Source: an uncultured Eubacteriales bacterium
Lineage (GTDB): Bacteria > Bacillota > Clostridia > Oscillospirales > Acutalibacteraceae
DNA length: 64,000 nucleotides
Direction: 5' to 3'
NCBI GenBank assembly: GCA_934464585.1
Contig: CAKSJY010000003.1
Span: forward strand, 1-64,000
Below the pieces are notes generated by a model. It ran no database searches and was not told where the DNA came from. It worked only from the letters and a program-made list of their open reading frames with translations. The translations under genes and the position numbers were made by a program. Positions 25,402-34,221 of this stretch are shown piece by piece. How positions within the stretch are numbered: the stretch's first letter is position 1; every line of letters starts with the position of its first letter.

Positions 25402-26589
25402 CTAGCTGTTTATAGCTTCTTGTAGTTTTTGGACACGATCGGTTTTTTCCCAAGCGACACCGAGTTCTTCACGGCCCATATGACCATAGGAAGCAAGGTT
25501 TCTGTATATTGGTTTCTTTAGGTCTAAGTCTTTAATAATAGATGCAGGTCTTAGGTCAAAGACTTTCTTTACAGCTTCTACTAAGCGTTCTTCGCTTATA
25601 TCAGAAGTTGAGAATGTATCTATCATAATTGATACCGGCTCTGATACGCCGATAGCATATGCAAGTTGCACTTCACATTTTTTAGCAAGACCGGCAGCAA
25701 CTATATTTTTAGCAACATATCTTGCAGCATATGCAGCAGAACGGTCAACCTTTGTGGGATCTTTTCCGGAGAATGCTCCACCGCCGTGTCTTGAATATCC
25801 GCCGTAGGTATCGACAATTATTTTTCTTCCTGTAAGTCCACTATCGCCAACAGGTCCGCCGATTACAAATCTGCCGGTAGGATTTATATATATTTTTGTG
25901 TTGTCATCGATTAAATCAGAACTTATAATCTCATCAATGACATGTTTTTTTAGGTCTTTTCTTATAGTATCGAGTGTAACGTTTTCGTCGTGTTGAGTAG
26001 AGATAACGATAGCCTCAATACGGCTAACTTTGTCATTTTCGTCATATTCAACAGTAACTTGAGTTTTACCGTCAGGTCTTAGATAATTTAAGATACCGTC
26101 TTTTCTGACCTTTGTGAGACGTTTTGCAAGTTTGTGTGCAAGTGAGATAGATATAGGCATTAATTCAGGTGTTTCGTCGCATGCGAAACCGAACATCATT
26201 CCTTGGTCTCCGGCTCCGATTTGAGAAGCCTCTTCCCTACTTCCTTCTTTAACTTCTAAAGATTCATTTACTCCCATTGCGATATCAGGAGATTGTGCGT
26301 CGATAGAAGTGATTACGGCACAAGTGTTGCCATTGAAACCTGAGTTTGCATCATCATATCCGATAGAGCATATAACGTCACGAGCAACAGATGCAATATC
26401 TACATAGCATTCTGTCGATATTTCGCCCATAACATGTACCATTCCGGTAGTTGCAGTAACTTCACAAGCTACATGTGCGTCAGGGTCGTTTTTTAAGATT
26501 TCGTCTAAAACTGCGTCGGAAATTTGGTCACAGAGTTTATCAGGATGTCCTTCTGTTACAGATTCAGATGTAAAAAAGTGTTTTGCCAT
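25402..26589 (-). CDS. metK: S-adenosylmethionine synthetase
   Basis: Makes S-adenosylmethionine from ATP and methionine. 395 aa, normal. ATP-binding motif GAGDQGMMFGFA (about 115-126), SVTEGHPDKLCDQISDA at the N-terminus (about 9-25), and the glycine-rich GGGAFSGKDPTKVDRSAAY (about 260-278). GGAGGAAC precedes the ATG. The leader contains a SAM-I riboswitch with a terminator, so expression should fall when SAM is abundant. Confidence 0.98.
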   Translation of the reverse strand: MAKHFFTSESVTEGHPDKLCDQISDAVLDEILKNDPDAHVACEVTATTGMVHVMGEISTECYVDIASVARDVICSIGYDDANSGFNGNTCAVITSIDAQSPDIAMGVNESLEVKEGSREEASQIGAGDQGMMFGFACDETPELMPISISLAHKLAKRLTKVRKDGILNYLRPDGKTQVTVEYDENDKVSRIEAIVISTQHDENVTLDTIRKDLKKHVIDEIISSDLIDDNTKIYINPTGRFVIGGPVGDSGLTGRKIIVDTYGGYSRHGGGAFSGKDPTKVDRSAAYAARYVAKNIVAAGLAKKCEVQLAYAIGVSEPVSIMIDTFSTSDISEERLVEAVKKVFDLRPASIIKDLDLKKPIYRNLASYGHMGREELGVAWEKTDRVQKLQEAINS

Positions 26590-26640
26590 TAGTGTTCCTC
26601 CAAAGTGTTGTTATTCAAGAACCAATTTCCCTTATAAAAA

Positions 26641-26780
26641 CAAAAAAACGTCCAGAACCCTGGGCGCAATTAAAGCTCCTCATCTTTCGATATTTTAGTA
26701 ATATCGCAGAATTTAGCACCTTGAAATGTCAGGTTGCCGGGTTTCAAAGGGTCTGTTCCCTCCGCCGCTCATGATAAGGG
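26641..26780 (-). promoter_or_regulatory. SAM-I (S-box) riboswitch and terminator upstream of metK
   Basis: On the minus strand the S-box hallmarks appear in order: CTTATCATGAG, GGAGGGA, GAAACCCGGCAACC, AAGGTGCTAAATTC, GCGAT...ATCG and GATGAGGAG (aptamer about 26779-26675). The expression platform is a hairpin GCGCCCAG/CTGGACG (26668-26648, one mismatch) with a run of seven T. The ligand-bound form should let this terminator fold and stop metK transcription. Confidence 0.95.
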
Positions 26781-26919
26781 TATTTATTCTTTAAGTAATA
26801 TTATAACACAAGACAAGTGAATAGTATATAGCTTTAATTCACAAAGAAGCAAACAAGCCATTAAATAATTGTATATATAATGACAATAAACCACAATTTA
26901 TAGTATTATGATTAAAAAG

Positions 26920-26947
26920 TTGACTTTTAATTTTAAGTTGATATTAT
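26920..26947 (+). promoter_or_regulatory. Rubrerythrin promoter
   Basis: TTGACT (26920-26925), 16-bp spacer, TATTAT (26942-26947), about 40 nt before the rubrerythrin start. A half-matching PerR-like dyad nearby (TTATAGTATTATGA) lacks the central base and is not claimed. Confidence 0.55.
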
Positions 26948-26989
26948 ATATTTATATACACTTTTTTGAATTTGAAAGGAGAAATTATT

Positions 26990-27523
26990 ATGGAATTAAA
27001 AGGAAGCAAAACTCAAGGAAATTTGCTTACAGCATTTGCAGGAGAATCTCAAGCAAGAAATAAATATACATATTTCGCTTCAAAGGCAAAAAAAGAAGGC
27101 TTTAATCAGATATCAGCATTGTTTGAAGAGACAGCTAATAATGAAAAAGAACATGCTAAAATATGGTTTAAACTTTTAGAGGGAATCGGAAGTACTGAAG
27201 AAAATCTTCTTGCGGCTGCAGAAGGCGAAAATTATGAGTGGACAGATATGTATGCCAAATTTGCAGAGGAAGCTTATCAAGAAGGATTTGACGATATAGG
27301 ACGTCTCTTTGAAAGTGTTGCTAAAATTGAAAAAGAGCATGAAGAAAGATATCGTGCATTGTTAAAGAACCTAAAGGACGGCGAAGTATTTAAAAAGGGA
27401 GATATTGTTATTTGGAAATGTGCAAACTGCGGTCATATTCATGTTGGAAAAGAAGCACCGGAAGTTTGCCCTGTGTGCAACCATCCGAAGGCTTATTTTG
27501 AAATAGCATCAAAGAATTATTAA
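26990..27523 (+). CDS. rbr: Rubrerythrin
   Basis: Non-haem iron peroxidase that removes hydrogen peroxide in anaerobes. 177 aa from the ATG at 26990, which follows AAAGGAG; a TTG 24 nt upstream overlaps that site. N-terminal ferritin-like diiron domain with two halves bearing E-x-x-R/H (ESQARNKYTYF about 20 and ETANNEKEHA about 47; EKEHEERY about 115). The C-terminal rubredoxin domain has CANCGH and CPVCNH cysteine pairs. Supports an anaerobic lifestyle. A GAAA-loop terminator follows. Confidence 0.97.
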   Translation: MELKGSKTQGNLLTAFAGESQARNKYTYFASKAKKEGFNQISALFEETANNEKEHAKIWFKLLEGIGSTEENLLAAAEGENYEWTDMYAKFAEEAYQEGFDDIGRLFESVAKIEKEHEERYRALLKNLKDGEVFKKGDIVIWKCANCGHIHVGKEAPEVCPVCNHPKAYFEIASKNY

Positions 27524-27574
27524 GTCAAAAATCGAGCAGTTTTTTAAGTATTACTGCTAGTTTCTATGTATATT

Positions 27575-27607
27575 GGCGGTATAACCGAAAGGTTATGCCG
27601 CCGTTTT
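27575..27607 (+). terminator. Rubrerythrin terminator
   Basis: 12-bp stem GGCGGTATAACC/GGTTATGCCGCC (27575-27602) with a GAAA tetraloop, then GTTTTG. Confidence 0.85.
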
Positions 27608-27725
27608 GTACTAAAAGTGTAAATAGTTAAATAATAAGCATCAAATGGTTTATGTATTACGTCTTTATTTATTAAGGGCTATGTTGTATAATGCTTTTTG
27701 TAAATAACAATATCGAGGTATTTCT

Positions 27726-29468
27726 ATGGAATTCTGTGAAAAACTGAATGAATATATTATAAACCTTTCTTGTACGGCAAAGGATATTTGCGAGTTATCC
27801 GGCATATCTGCGGCGACTTTTAGTAGGTATAAAAACGGAAAGCATATACCTGAATATGGTACGCAAAATTTTGAGAGGCTATGTAGTGCGATTACTGAAG
27901 TTGCAAGACAGAAAAATATTTTAAATATTACCTGTGAAAGTGTAAAAAATGAGTTTTTTGCTTGTGAAGATTTTGTTTTTATCGATAAGGAGCTTTTGAG
28001 GCAAAATTTTAATGCATTAATATCTGCTTTAAGTATAAATTTAAACCGATTGTGTAGGCATACAAGTTATGATGTTTCAACCATCTTTCGTATACGCAAT
28101 GGTACTAGAAAGCCGGCTGATTCAGAGCAATTTGCAAATGCGATTGCCACATTTGTGGCCCAAGAAATGAAAACATCGTCTGAACTTACAGCACTTTCGG
28201 AATTGATAGGCTGTGAAACAGAGGATATTTCTGATTTATCTGTGCGGTATACAAAACTTAAGAATTGGCTTCTTAAGGAACAAAGGCCTAAAGTAGATAG
28301 CAATAATATTGCTAATTTCTTAAATAAACTTGATGAGTTTGATTTAAATGAATATATTAAGGCGATCCATTTTGATGAGCTAAAGGTATTTACTATTCCA
28401 TTTCAGATTCCATCATCCAAGACTTATTTCGGTATTAAGGAAATGATGGAAAGCGAGTTGGACTTTTTAAAAGCTACTGTCCTTTCTAAATCAATGGAGC
28501 CTGTAACAATGTACAGCGATATGCCGATGAAAGAGATGGCAAAGGATCCGGATTTTCCGAAAAAGTGGATGTTCGGTATGGCGATGATGCTTAAAAAGGG
28601 CTTACACCTAAATCAGATTCATAACTTAGATCGCTCCTTTGAGGACATGATGTTAGGGCTTGAAAGCTGGATACCGATGTATATGACCGGCCAAATCTCG
28701 CCGTATTACTTAAAAAATATACAAAATAATGTCTTTATGCACTTTTTAAAGGTATCGGGTGCGGCGGCTCTGTCAGGTGAAGCTATTGCCGGACATCACA
28801 GCGACGGAAAGTACTATTTGACAAAGTCTAAAAAGGAACTTGCATACTACACAAAAAGAGCAGAAGAGTTACTATCGAATGCCTACCCGCTAATGGATAT
28901 TTACCGTAGTGACAGGGAAAAAGAATTGAATGCCTTTCTACTTGCCGATTCGGGTAAGCCTGGTAAACGTAGGAGTATTTTGTCTTCCCTACCATTGTAT
29001 ACTATGAGTAAGGAACTTTTAGAAAGAATTTTAAAACGAAATAATATTTCAGATAGTAAGCGGCAATCTATCATTAATCATGCAAATGCACAACATCAAA
29101 GAGTGGAACGTATACTTGAGACAGAATGCATAGAGGATGAAATTTCAACTATCACAGCAGATGAATTTTCTGATCAGACTCTAACGCTTGATCTTTCGGG
29201 CATGTTTTGCGAGGTTGATATTTTCTACAGTTATGAGGAATATATTTCTCATTTAAAGGAAACAAGGGAGTTTGTCGAAAAGCATTCTAGTTATACGCTG
29301 AAAGAGACATTAGAACAAACTTTCAGTAATTTACAAATACTTATTCATGAAGAACAATGGGCTATGGTGTCGAAAAGTAAGGCACCGGCGATCCACTTTG
29401 TTATTCGTCATCCGAAATTACGTAGTGCGATAGAGAGCTTTATTCCTCCTGTTGTGGAGAGGAACTAA
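27726..29468 (+). CDS. Orphan double helix-turn-helix protein, unknown function
   Basis: 580-aa cytosolic protein. Two XRE-like HTH segments: AKDICELSGISAATFSRYKN (about 18-37) and a second around LCRHTSYDVSTIFRIRNGTR (about 107-126), each ending in the typical R-x-x-N-G pattern. The remaining ~420 residues are helical with no domain I recognise; a conspicuous part is MMLGLESWIPMYMTGQISPY (about 318-337). No signal peptide, membrane segment, metal motif or Walker motif is visible. It stands alone between two terminators and is probably monocistronic. It may be a regulator with a large sensor domain, but this is not shown. Confidence 0.75.
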   Translation: MEFCEKLNEYIINLSCTAKDICELSGISAATFSRYKNGKHIPEYGTQNFERLCSAITEVARQKNILNITCESVKNEFFACEDFVFIDKELLRQNFNALISALSINLNRLCRHTSYDVSTIFRIRNGTRKPADSEQFANAIATFVAQEMKTSSELTALSELIGCETEDISDLSVRYTKLKNWLLKEQRPKVDSNNIANFLNKLDEFDLNEYIKAIHFDELKVFTIPFQIPSSKTYFGIKEMMESELDFLKATVLSKSMEPVTMYSDMPMKEMAKDPDFPKKWMFGMAMMLKKGLHLNQIHNLDRSFEDMMLGLESWIPMYMTGQISPYYLKNIQNNVFMHFLKVSGAAALSGEAIAGHHSDGKYYLTKSKKELAYYTKRAEELLSNAYPLMDIYRSDREKELNAFLLADSGKPGKRRSILSSLPLYTMSKELLERILKRNNISDSKRQSIINHANAQHQRVERILETECIEDEISTITADEFSDQTLTLDLSGMFCEVDIFYSYEEYISHLKETREFVEKHSSYTLKETLEQTFSNLQILIHEEQWAMVSKSKAPAIHFVIRHPKLRSAIESFIPPVVERN

Positions 29469-29477
29469 ATGTAAGTG

Positions 29478-29517
29478 AAACGGCAGTGGAAGTAAAAATG
29501 ATTCCACTGCCGTTTTT
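29478..29517 (+). terminator. Terminator after the double-HTH gene
   Basis: 14-bp perfect stem (29478-29491 with 29502-29515), 10-nt loop, followed by TT within a TTTTT run, 10 nt after the stop codon. Confidence 0.85.
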
Positions 29518-29520
29518 GTA

Positions 29521-29665
29521 TAAAAACCCCTACCATTTTGGTGAGGGTTAAAAGATTTTTAGATTCAAACTTTCGATTAGTTGAAAGTTGTGATTTGTTA
29601 TAAAGGATATATGTGAGCCCGCGACGGGTCGCCATGTTGGACCCGGAGCGGGCGGGCTTCTTTTT
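29521..29665. other. Hairpin-rich intergenic segment with a GC-rich structured element
   Basis: Three further hairpins follow the terminator: one at about 29525-29549, one AACTTTC/GAAAGTT at about 29570-29591, and a strikingly GC-rich element at 29616-29665. In the last, CGGGTC (29625-29630) pairs with GACCCG (29640-29645) and AGCCCGC pairs alternatively with GCGGGC or GGGCT, before TTCTTTTT. This could be a small RNA with its own terminator, or an unusual terminator. No ORF is present. Confidence 0.5.
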
Positions 29666-29750
29666 CGGAAGAGATTTTTATAAATTTACCTATTTTAAAC
29701 TCATTCGAGAAAGATGATTTTAGGGTTTAAACTTACGACCAATTTAATAT

Positions 29751-31241
29751 TTACTCTTCATCAAGAAGACTATTATTTCTTTGGTAGAGATTAGTTATCT
29801 TTAAAATACTGTACTTTAGATCATCGGAAAAAGATCCAAGATCAGTACGCCAAGTCCAGTTGTCTCCTAAAGTAGACGGTGTGTTCATTCTTGCTTCATC
29901 GCCAAGAACAAGATAATCTTGCATTTGAATAATAACAAGATCAGAGACAGAAGCAAAAGTCTTGCGAATAATTTTCCATACAAGGCCAAGATCGTTATCA
30001 AAGTCGAAGTATTCCATCATATATTGTTTGTCTTCTGCATTTACTGTGTTAAGCCAGCCTAGCGCAGTCGGATTATCATGAGTTCCAATATATGCAACAC
30101 TATTTTTATCGTAGTTATGTGGTAGATAATCGCCGGCTTCTCTTGAATCAAACGCAAATTCCATTATTTTCATTCCGGGGAATCCGGTTTGTTTACGCAT
30201 ATCGATAACTTCCTGAGTTAGATATCCTAAATCCTCTGCTATGATATTTAAGTTACCTATTTGTTTCTTTACAGCATTAAAGAATGATATACCGGGGCCT
30301 TTTCTCCATTTGCCGTTTAGGGCTGTTTCTTCGCCGTATGGAATGGAATAGTAGCTTTCAAAGCCTCGAAAGTGATCAATTCTTATAACATCATATAGGT
30401 TAGCGGATGCTTTTAGTCTTTTAATCCACCAATCATAGTTATTCTTTTTCATGTATTTCCAATCGTAGAGAGGATTACCCCAAAGTTGTCCGGTTGCTGA
30501 AAAACCGTCAGGTGGACAACCAGCTACATTTATAGGATTGTTTTTTTGGTCAAGCTCAAAGTTTTGTACATTTGTCCAAACATCAGCGCTATCATGTGCA
30601 ACATAAATTGGAATATCTCCGATTATATGGACATCATTTTTGTTAGCATAATCTTTTAGTTTATGCCATTGAGAATAAAATTTAAACTGGAGAAAACTCC
30701 AAAAGTTTATTTCAGAATCAAGCCTTTTAGTTGCCTTTTCTAATTCAGCGGGTTTTCTTAATTTTAAAGCTTCCGGCCATTCATACCATGGAATATCGTC
30801 ATTTTCCTCTTTTAATGCCATAAAAAGGGCATAATCTTTAAGCCATTCATTTTGCTTTTTAAATTCGATAAATTCTTTGTTATTTATATCAAAGTTTGAA
30901 AAGGCTTTTTCTAAAATAGGAAATCTTTCGTTGTATAAGGTTTCGTAGTCGACCTTATTTGGTGTTTCACACAAAGAAAGTTTTTCTAAATCTCCGTTTT
31001 CCAAAAGACCTTCGTTTACTAAGGTATCAAGGTCGATAAAATATGGATTTCCTGCAAAGGTTGAAAAGGATTGATAAGGGGAATCTCCAAAACTTGTAGG
31101 TCCTAAGGGTAGTATTTGCCAAAATCGTTGGCCGGCTCCTTTTAAAAAGTCGACGAATTTATAGGCCTCTTTGCCGAAAGTGCCAATACCATATGGAGAA
31201 GGCAAAGAAGATATGTGTAGTAAAATACCGCTTGTTCTCAT
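29751..31241 (-). CDS. malQ: 4-alpha-glucanotransferase
   Basis: Amylomaltase (GH77) that transfers glucan chains between maltodextrins. 496 aa, normal. N-terminal RTSGILLHISSLPSPYGIG (2-20), ILPLGPTSFGDSPYQ (about 43-57), catalytic Asp in VIRIDHFRGFESYY, a glutamate in NIIAEDLGYL and AYIGTHDNPTALGWL. Leftward, downstream of an exonuclease/phosphatase gene and a PTS transporter, so a maltose or maltodextrin role is likely. GGAGGA precedes the ATG. Confidence 0.96.
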   Translation of the reverse strand: MRTSGILLHISSLPSPYGIGTFGKEAYKFVDFLKGAGQRFWQILPLGPTSFGDSPYQSFSTFAGNPYFIDLDTLVNEGLLENGDLEKLSLCETPNKVDYETLYNERFPILEKAFSNFDINNKEFIEFKKQNEWLKDYALFMALKEENDDIPWYEWPEALKLRKPAELEKATKRLDSEINFWSFLQFKFYSQWHKLKDYANKNDVHIIGDIPIYVAHDSADVWTNVQNFELDQKNNPINVAGCPPDGFSATGQLWGNPLYDWKYMKKNNYDWWIKRLKASANLYDVIRIDHFRGFESYYSIPYGEETALNGKWRKGPGISFFNAVKKQIGNLNIIAEDLGYLTQEVIDMRKQTGFPGMKIMEFAFDSREAGDYLPHNYDKNSVAYIGTHDNPTALGWLNTVNAEDKQYMMEYFDFDNDLGLVWKIIRKTFASVSDLVIIQMQDYLVLGDEARMNTPSTLGDNWTWRTDLGSFSDDLKYSILKITNLYQRNNSLLDEE

Positions 31242-31381
31242 TTATTCCTCCAAATTAATTGTTATTTTTTAAGGGATAAGATTATGTAAATGAAATTATT
31301 TAGGTTAGAATTAGGTTTGTACAAATTTGTGAACTGATTAATCTTTTCGTGAATTTTAATTTGGTATAATAAAATATTTGC

Positions 31382-32221
31382 TTATTCTTTAACGGAAACG
31401 CCGAAATGGTCAGAGACTACAGGATAATTTTGACCGTTAAAAATTACTCTTGAAGTAGATATAGGATCTGAGTTATTTTTAAATATATAATCTACACGCA
31501 TAGATTTTGGTGTGCTCTCTTCCCAACCATCGATGGAGCTTACAATAGTTGAGCCTTCATCTTTGTGTAAAGCAAGGTCTCTAGTATCAAACCAAGAACC
31601 ATTTTTTAATATTAAATTATAACCTTCGTTTTCATTGCTATCTGGCGAATTAAAATCCCCCATTAGATATACATTTTTGTTCATTTGAGGTTTTAAATTA
31701 TTGCAAAGTCTCTCCCACTGTTCTTTAAACGGTTCTTCATTATCGTTCCACCAGCCCATATGTAAAGAATAAAACCATGAAGATTCATTATTTTTATCTA
31801 AAACCTCAGCACCAAGGACTTTTCTTGTTTTATAGTTTTCTTTACTATGATCTTTTGAAATAAAAAAACTATTTACAGACTTTACATTTTTAAGGCTAAA
31901 TATAGCTACGCCCTCGTCATATATATCATAACCGATATGACTGCTTACCCATGACCAATTATAATTAAGTCCGAGTTTTTTTAGCTTTTCGGCAAGTATA
32001 AAGGCGAAATTGCCGTTTTTAATAAGGCTGTTGTCGGCAGAAATAAAGCCTGAACTTTTAAGTCTATTTTCTGCAATTGGGAGTTTACTGCTAAGCTGAT
32101 TTACTTCTTGTAGTGCAATAACATCGAACTTTTCGCGCCAGATTGCCAAAACAAGAGATCCCAATTTCATTTCAAAATTTTTTTCCATATAGCTATGAGC
32201 ATTAAGTGTTAATAATTTCAT
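31382..32221 (-). CDS. Endonuclease/exonuclease/phosphatase-family protein
   Basis: 279-aa member of the metal-dependent EEP fold. Conserved residues: LTLNAHSY near the N-terminus (Asn at about 6), IALQEVNQ (catalytic Glu about 39), DEGVAIFS (about 105-112), GDFNSPDSNE (about 193-202) and the C-terminal SDHFGVSV. No signal peptide, so cytosolic. Members of this fold act on nucleic acids, lipids or sugar phosphates; the substrate is not deducible. Its place between malQ and a glucose-family PTS transporter suggests a role in sugar metabolism. Confidence 0.88.
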   Translation of the reverse strand: MKLLTLNAHSYMEKNFEMKLGSLVLAIWREKFDVIALQEVNQLSSKLPIAENRLKSSGFISADNSLIKNGNFAFILAEKLKKLGLNYNWSWVSSHIGYDIYDEGVAIFSLKNVKSVNSFFISKDHSKENYKTRKVLGAEVLDKNNESSWFYSLHMGWWNDNEEPFKEQWERLCNNLKPQMNKNVYLMGDFNSPDSNENEGYNLILKNGSWFDTRDLALHKDEGSTIVSSIDGWEESTPKSMRVDYIFKNNSDPISTSRVIFNGQNYPVVSDHFGVSVKE

Positions 32222-32265
32222 TATATTCCCTCAATATTGTATGTTTTAAACTTTAAAAATTAAAT

Positions 32266-32308
32266 ATAATCGGGGCATTGCGTAAGATAAATTGCAATGC
32301 CCAATTAT
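32266..32308 (-). terminator. Terminator of the PTS gene
   Basis: ATAAT...ATTAT outer pairing plus a 9-bp inner stem GGGCATTGC/GCAATGCCC (32273-32281 and 32294-32302), ending in an A/T-rich run on the minus strand after the PTS stop codon at 32368. Confidence 0.65.
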
Positions 32309-32367
32309 ATGAATTTGTGTTTTTTGATCAAATGTGTTTATATCATAACAGCTAAAAATAAGTTGCA

Positions 32368-34083
32368 TTAAAGAAGATCAAGCACATCTGCTTTTATTAT
32401 ATCAGCCTTTGGACCATAAACCGCCTGAATACCATTATTCTTTTTTATAAGTCCAAGAGCACCTAGTTCTTTCCAACTTGGTGCGTCGGCAACAAGGCTT
32501 TCGTCTTTAACAGTAACCCTAAGTCTTGTCATGCAAGCATCAACTTCGACAATATTATCTTTTCCACCAAGTAGGTCGATAATTTTTTCTGCTTGAGATT
32601 TTTCTGAATCGGAAGTTTTTCCTTGACCAGAAGCTTTAGGTGTTTGGGTTTGAGCTTCTGCAGGAGTATCCTCGCCTGCCTCATCATCGATATAATTGCC
32701 CATTCTTCCAGGAGTTGCAAGGTTAAGTTTCTTTATAAGGAAATATGCAACAAAGTAACCGATTATAAAGAATACAACGCAACAAATCAAGAAGTTTATA
32801 ATATCACCGATAAGTCCTGCACTTACTGCCATTGGAATACGTGTTGCAAGTTCGATATTACCAAATGAATGCAAACGTAAGTGAATTATATCTGACATAC
32901 CGAATGATAAACCTTGAATTACAGCATAAACAACATATAATACTGGAGCGGCAAAAACGAACATAAATTCAAGTGGTTCGGTAACACCTGTTAAAAATAC
33001 GGCTAAAGCAGCAGAGAAAAATACAGATTTATATTTTTTCCTTTTATCTTTGTCTGTCAATTTATACATAGCAAGTGCGATACCTAAAAGTGTACCACTT
33101 GCGCCGATCATTTGACCGACTTTGAATCTTGCAGGAGTAACTGTTGTTAAAAGATTATTATAAGCTTCCATATTTCCGGCAGATTTAAAGTTGATTAAAT
33201 CACCAACCCAAGCAAGCCACAACGGGTCTTGACCGAATACAGGGGTTCCAGCGTTTATTCCTGTTTGAGTAATGTATGTTCCACCAAAAGATGTATAGTT
33301 CATTGGAATTGTTAACATATGATGGAGTCCAAAAGGTAAAAGAAGACGTTCTAATGTTCCATAGATAAACGGAGCAACAAATGGTGAGGAGTTTGAGGAG
33401 TTTGCAATCCAGATACCAAAGCTGTTGATACCGCCTTGAATAAATGGCCATACAACGGCCAATATAAGAGAGATTATTGTTGAATAAAGGATAACGACAA
33501 ATGGGACAAATCTTTTTCCGTTAAAGAAAGAAAGAGCATCAGGGAGCTTTCTAAAGTTATAATATTTATTAAATGCGATAGCTCCGACAAATCCGGCAAT
33601 AATTCCGACAAATACGCCCATATTAAGTGCAGGGGCTCCAAGTACAGAAGTAAAATACCCCTCGACAGCTATTTCTTTACCGAAAATTGTGTGAGTAACA
33701 GCACCTTCAGTAATAAGCATGTCATTTGTTACGCCAAATGCTGATCCTGTAATTATATTAATTAGAATAAAAGAGATAACTGCAGCGAAAGCTCCGCCTG
33801 CTCTCTCCTTTGCCCAAGATCCTCCTATAGCAACGGCAAATAGTAGATTAAGGTTGTTTATGATTCCCCAACCTATATTTTCCATTATGGTTCCTATTGT
33901 AATGATAAGTTGAATATCAAAGGCAGACATCTGTACTATCTTACCAAGACTTATCATCAATCCGGCTGCAGGCATAACTGCGATTACGACTAATAAAACC
34001 TTCCCGAGTTTTTGTAAAAAATCGAATGATACGGCATTCTTTAAATTACGGCCACGGGAGGCTGTTTGAGTGTTGGTTGCCAC
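32368..34083 (-). CDS. PTS transporter, glucose/maltose-family EIICB
   Basis: 571-aa sugar transporter that couples uptake with phosphorylation. The EIIC membrane domain (about 1-460) has the family motif GTLERLLLPFGLHHMLTIP and GVTEPLEFMFVFAAP. A ~40-residue flexible linker rich in Q, T, A and S follows, then an EIIB domain with the phosphorylated cysteine in VDACMTRLRVTVKD (about 515-528) and QAVYGPKADII. No EIIA domain is visible, so a separate EIIA-Glc is needed. Neighbouring malQ suggests maltose or a glucoside as substrate; glucose is an alternative. GTG start, with AAGGAA rather far (about 13 nt) upstream. Confidence 0.92.
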   Translation of the reverse strand: MATNTQTASRGRNLKNAVSFDFLQKLGKVLLVVIAVMPAAGLMISLGKIVQMSAFDIQLIITIGTIMENIGWGIINNLNLLFAVAIGGSWAKERAGGAFAAVISFILINIITGSAFGVTNDMLITEGAVTHTIFGKEIAVEGYFTSVLGAPALNMGVFVGIIAGFVGAIAFNKYYNFRKLPDALSFFNGKRFVPFVVILYSTIISLILAVVWPFIQGGINSFGIWIANSSNSSPFVAPFIYGTLERLLLPFGLHHMLTIPMNYTSFGGTYITQTGINAGTPVFGQDPLWLAWVGDLINFKSAGNMEAYNNLLTTVTPARFKVGQMIGASGTLLGIALAMYKLTDKDKRKKYKSVFFSAALAVFLTGVTEPLEFMFVFAAPVLYVVYAVIQGLSFGMSDIIHLRLHSFGNIELATRIPMAVSAGLIGDIINFLICCVVFFIIGYFVAYFLIKKLNLATPGRMGNYIDDEAGEDTPAEAQTQTPKASGQGKTSDSEKSQAEKIIDLLGGKDNIVEVDACMTRLRVTVKDESLVADAPSWKELGALGLIKKNNGIQAVYGPKADIIKADVLDLL

Positions 34084-34127
34084 GATGATTTCACGTTCCT
34101 TTCAAAATATACTTTTCTTCATATATG

Positions 34128-34156
34128 ATTATATACGTATTTATAATGATTTGTAA
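34128..34156 (-). promoter_or_regulatory. PTS gene promoter
   Basis: Minus strand TTACAA (34156-34151), 17-bp spacer, TATAAT (34133-34128), about 45 nt before the start codon. No clear catabolite-response element was found. Confidence 0.6.
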
Positions 34157-34221
34157 GAGAAAAAAGGAAAAAGGTTTAAGTTTATTGATAGTGCATATAT
34201 TGTGTGATTAATTTTGTGCAA

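Noticed and set aside
26885..26915. PerR-type operator before rubrerythrin
   Set aside because: The dyad TTATAGTATTATGA lacks the central base of the 15-bp consensus and has mismatches in both arms.
34084..34221. Catabolite-response element upstream of the PTS gene
   Set aside because: No sequence close to the TGWAANCGNTNWCA consensus was found in this gap.
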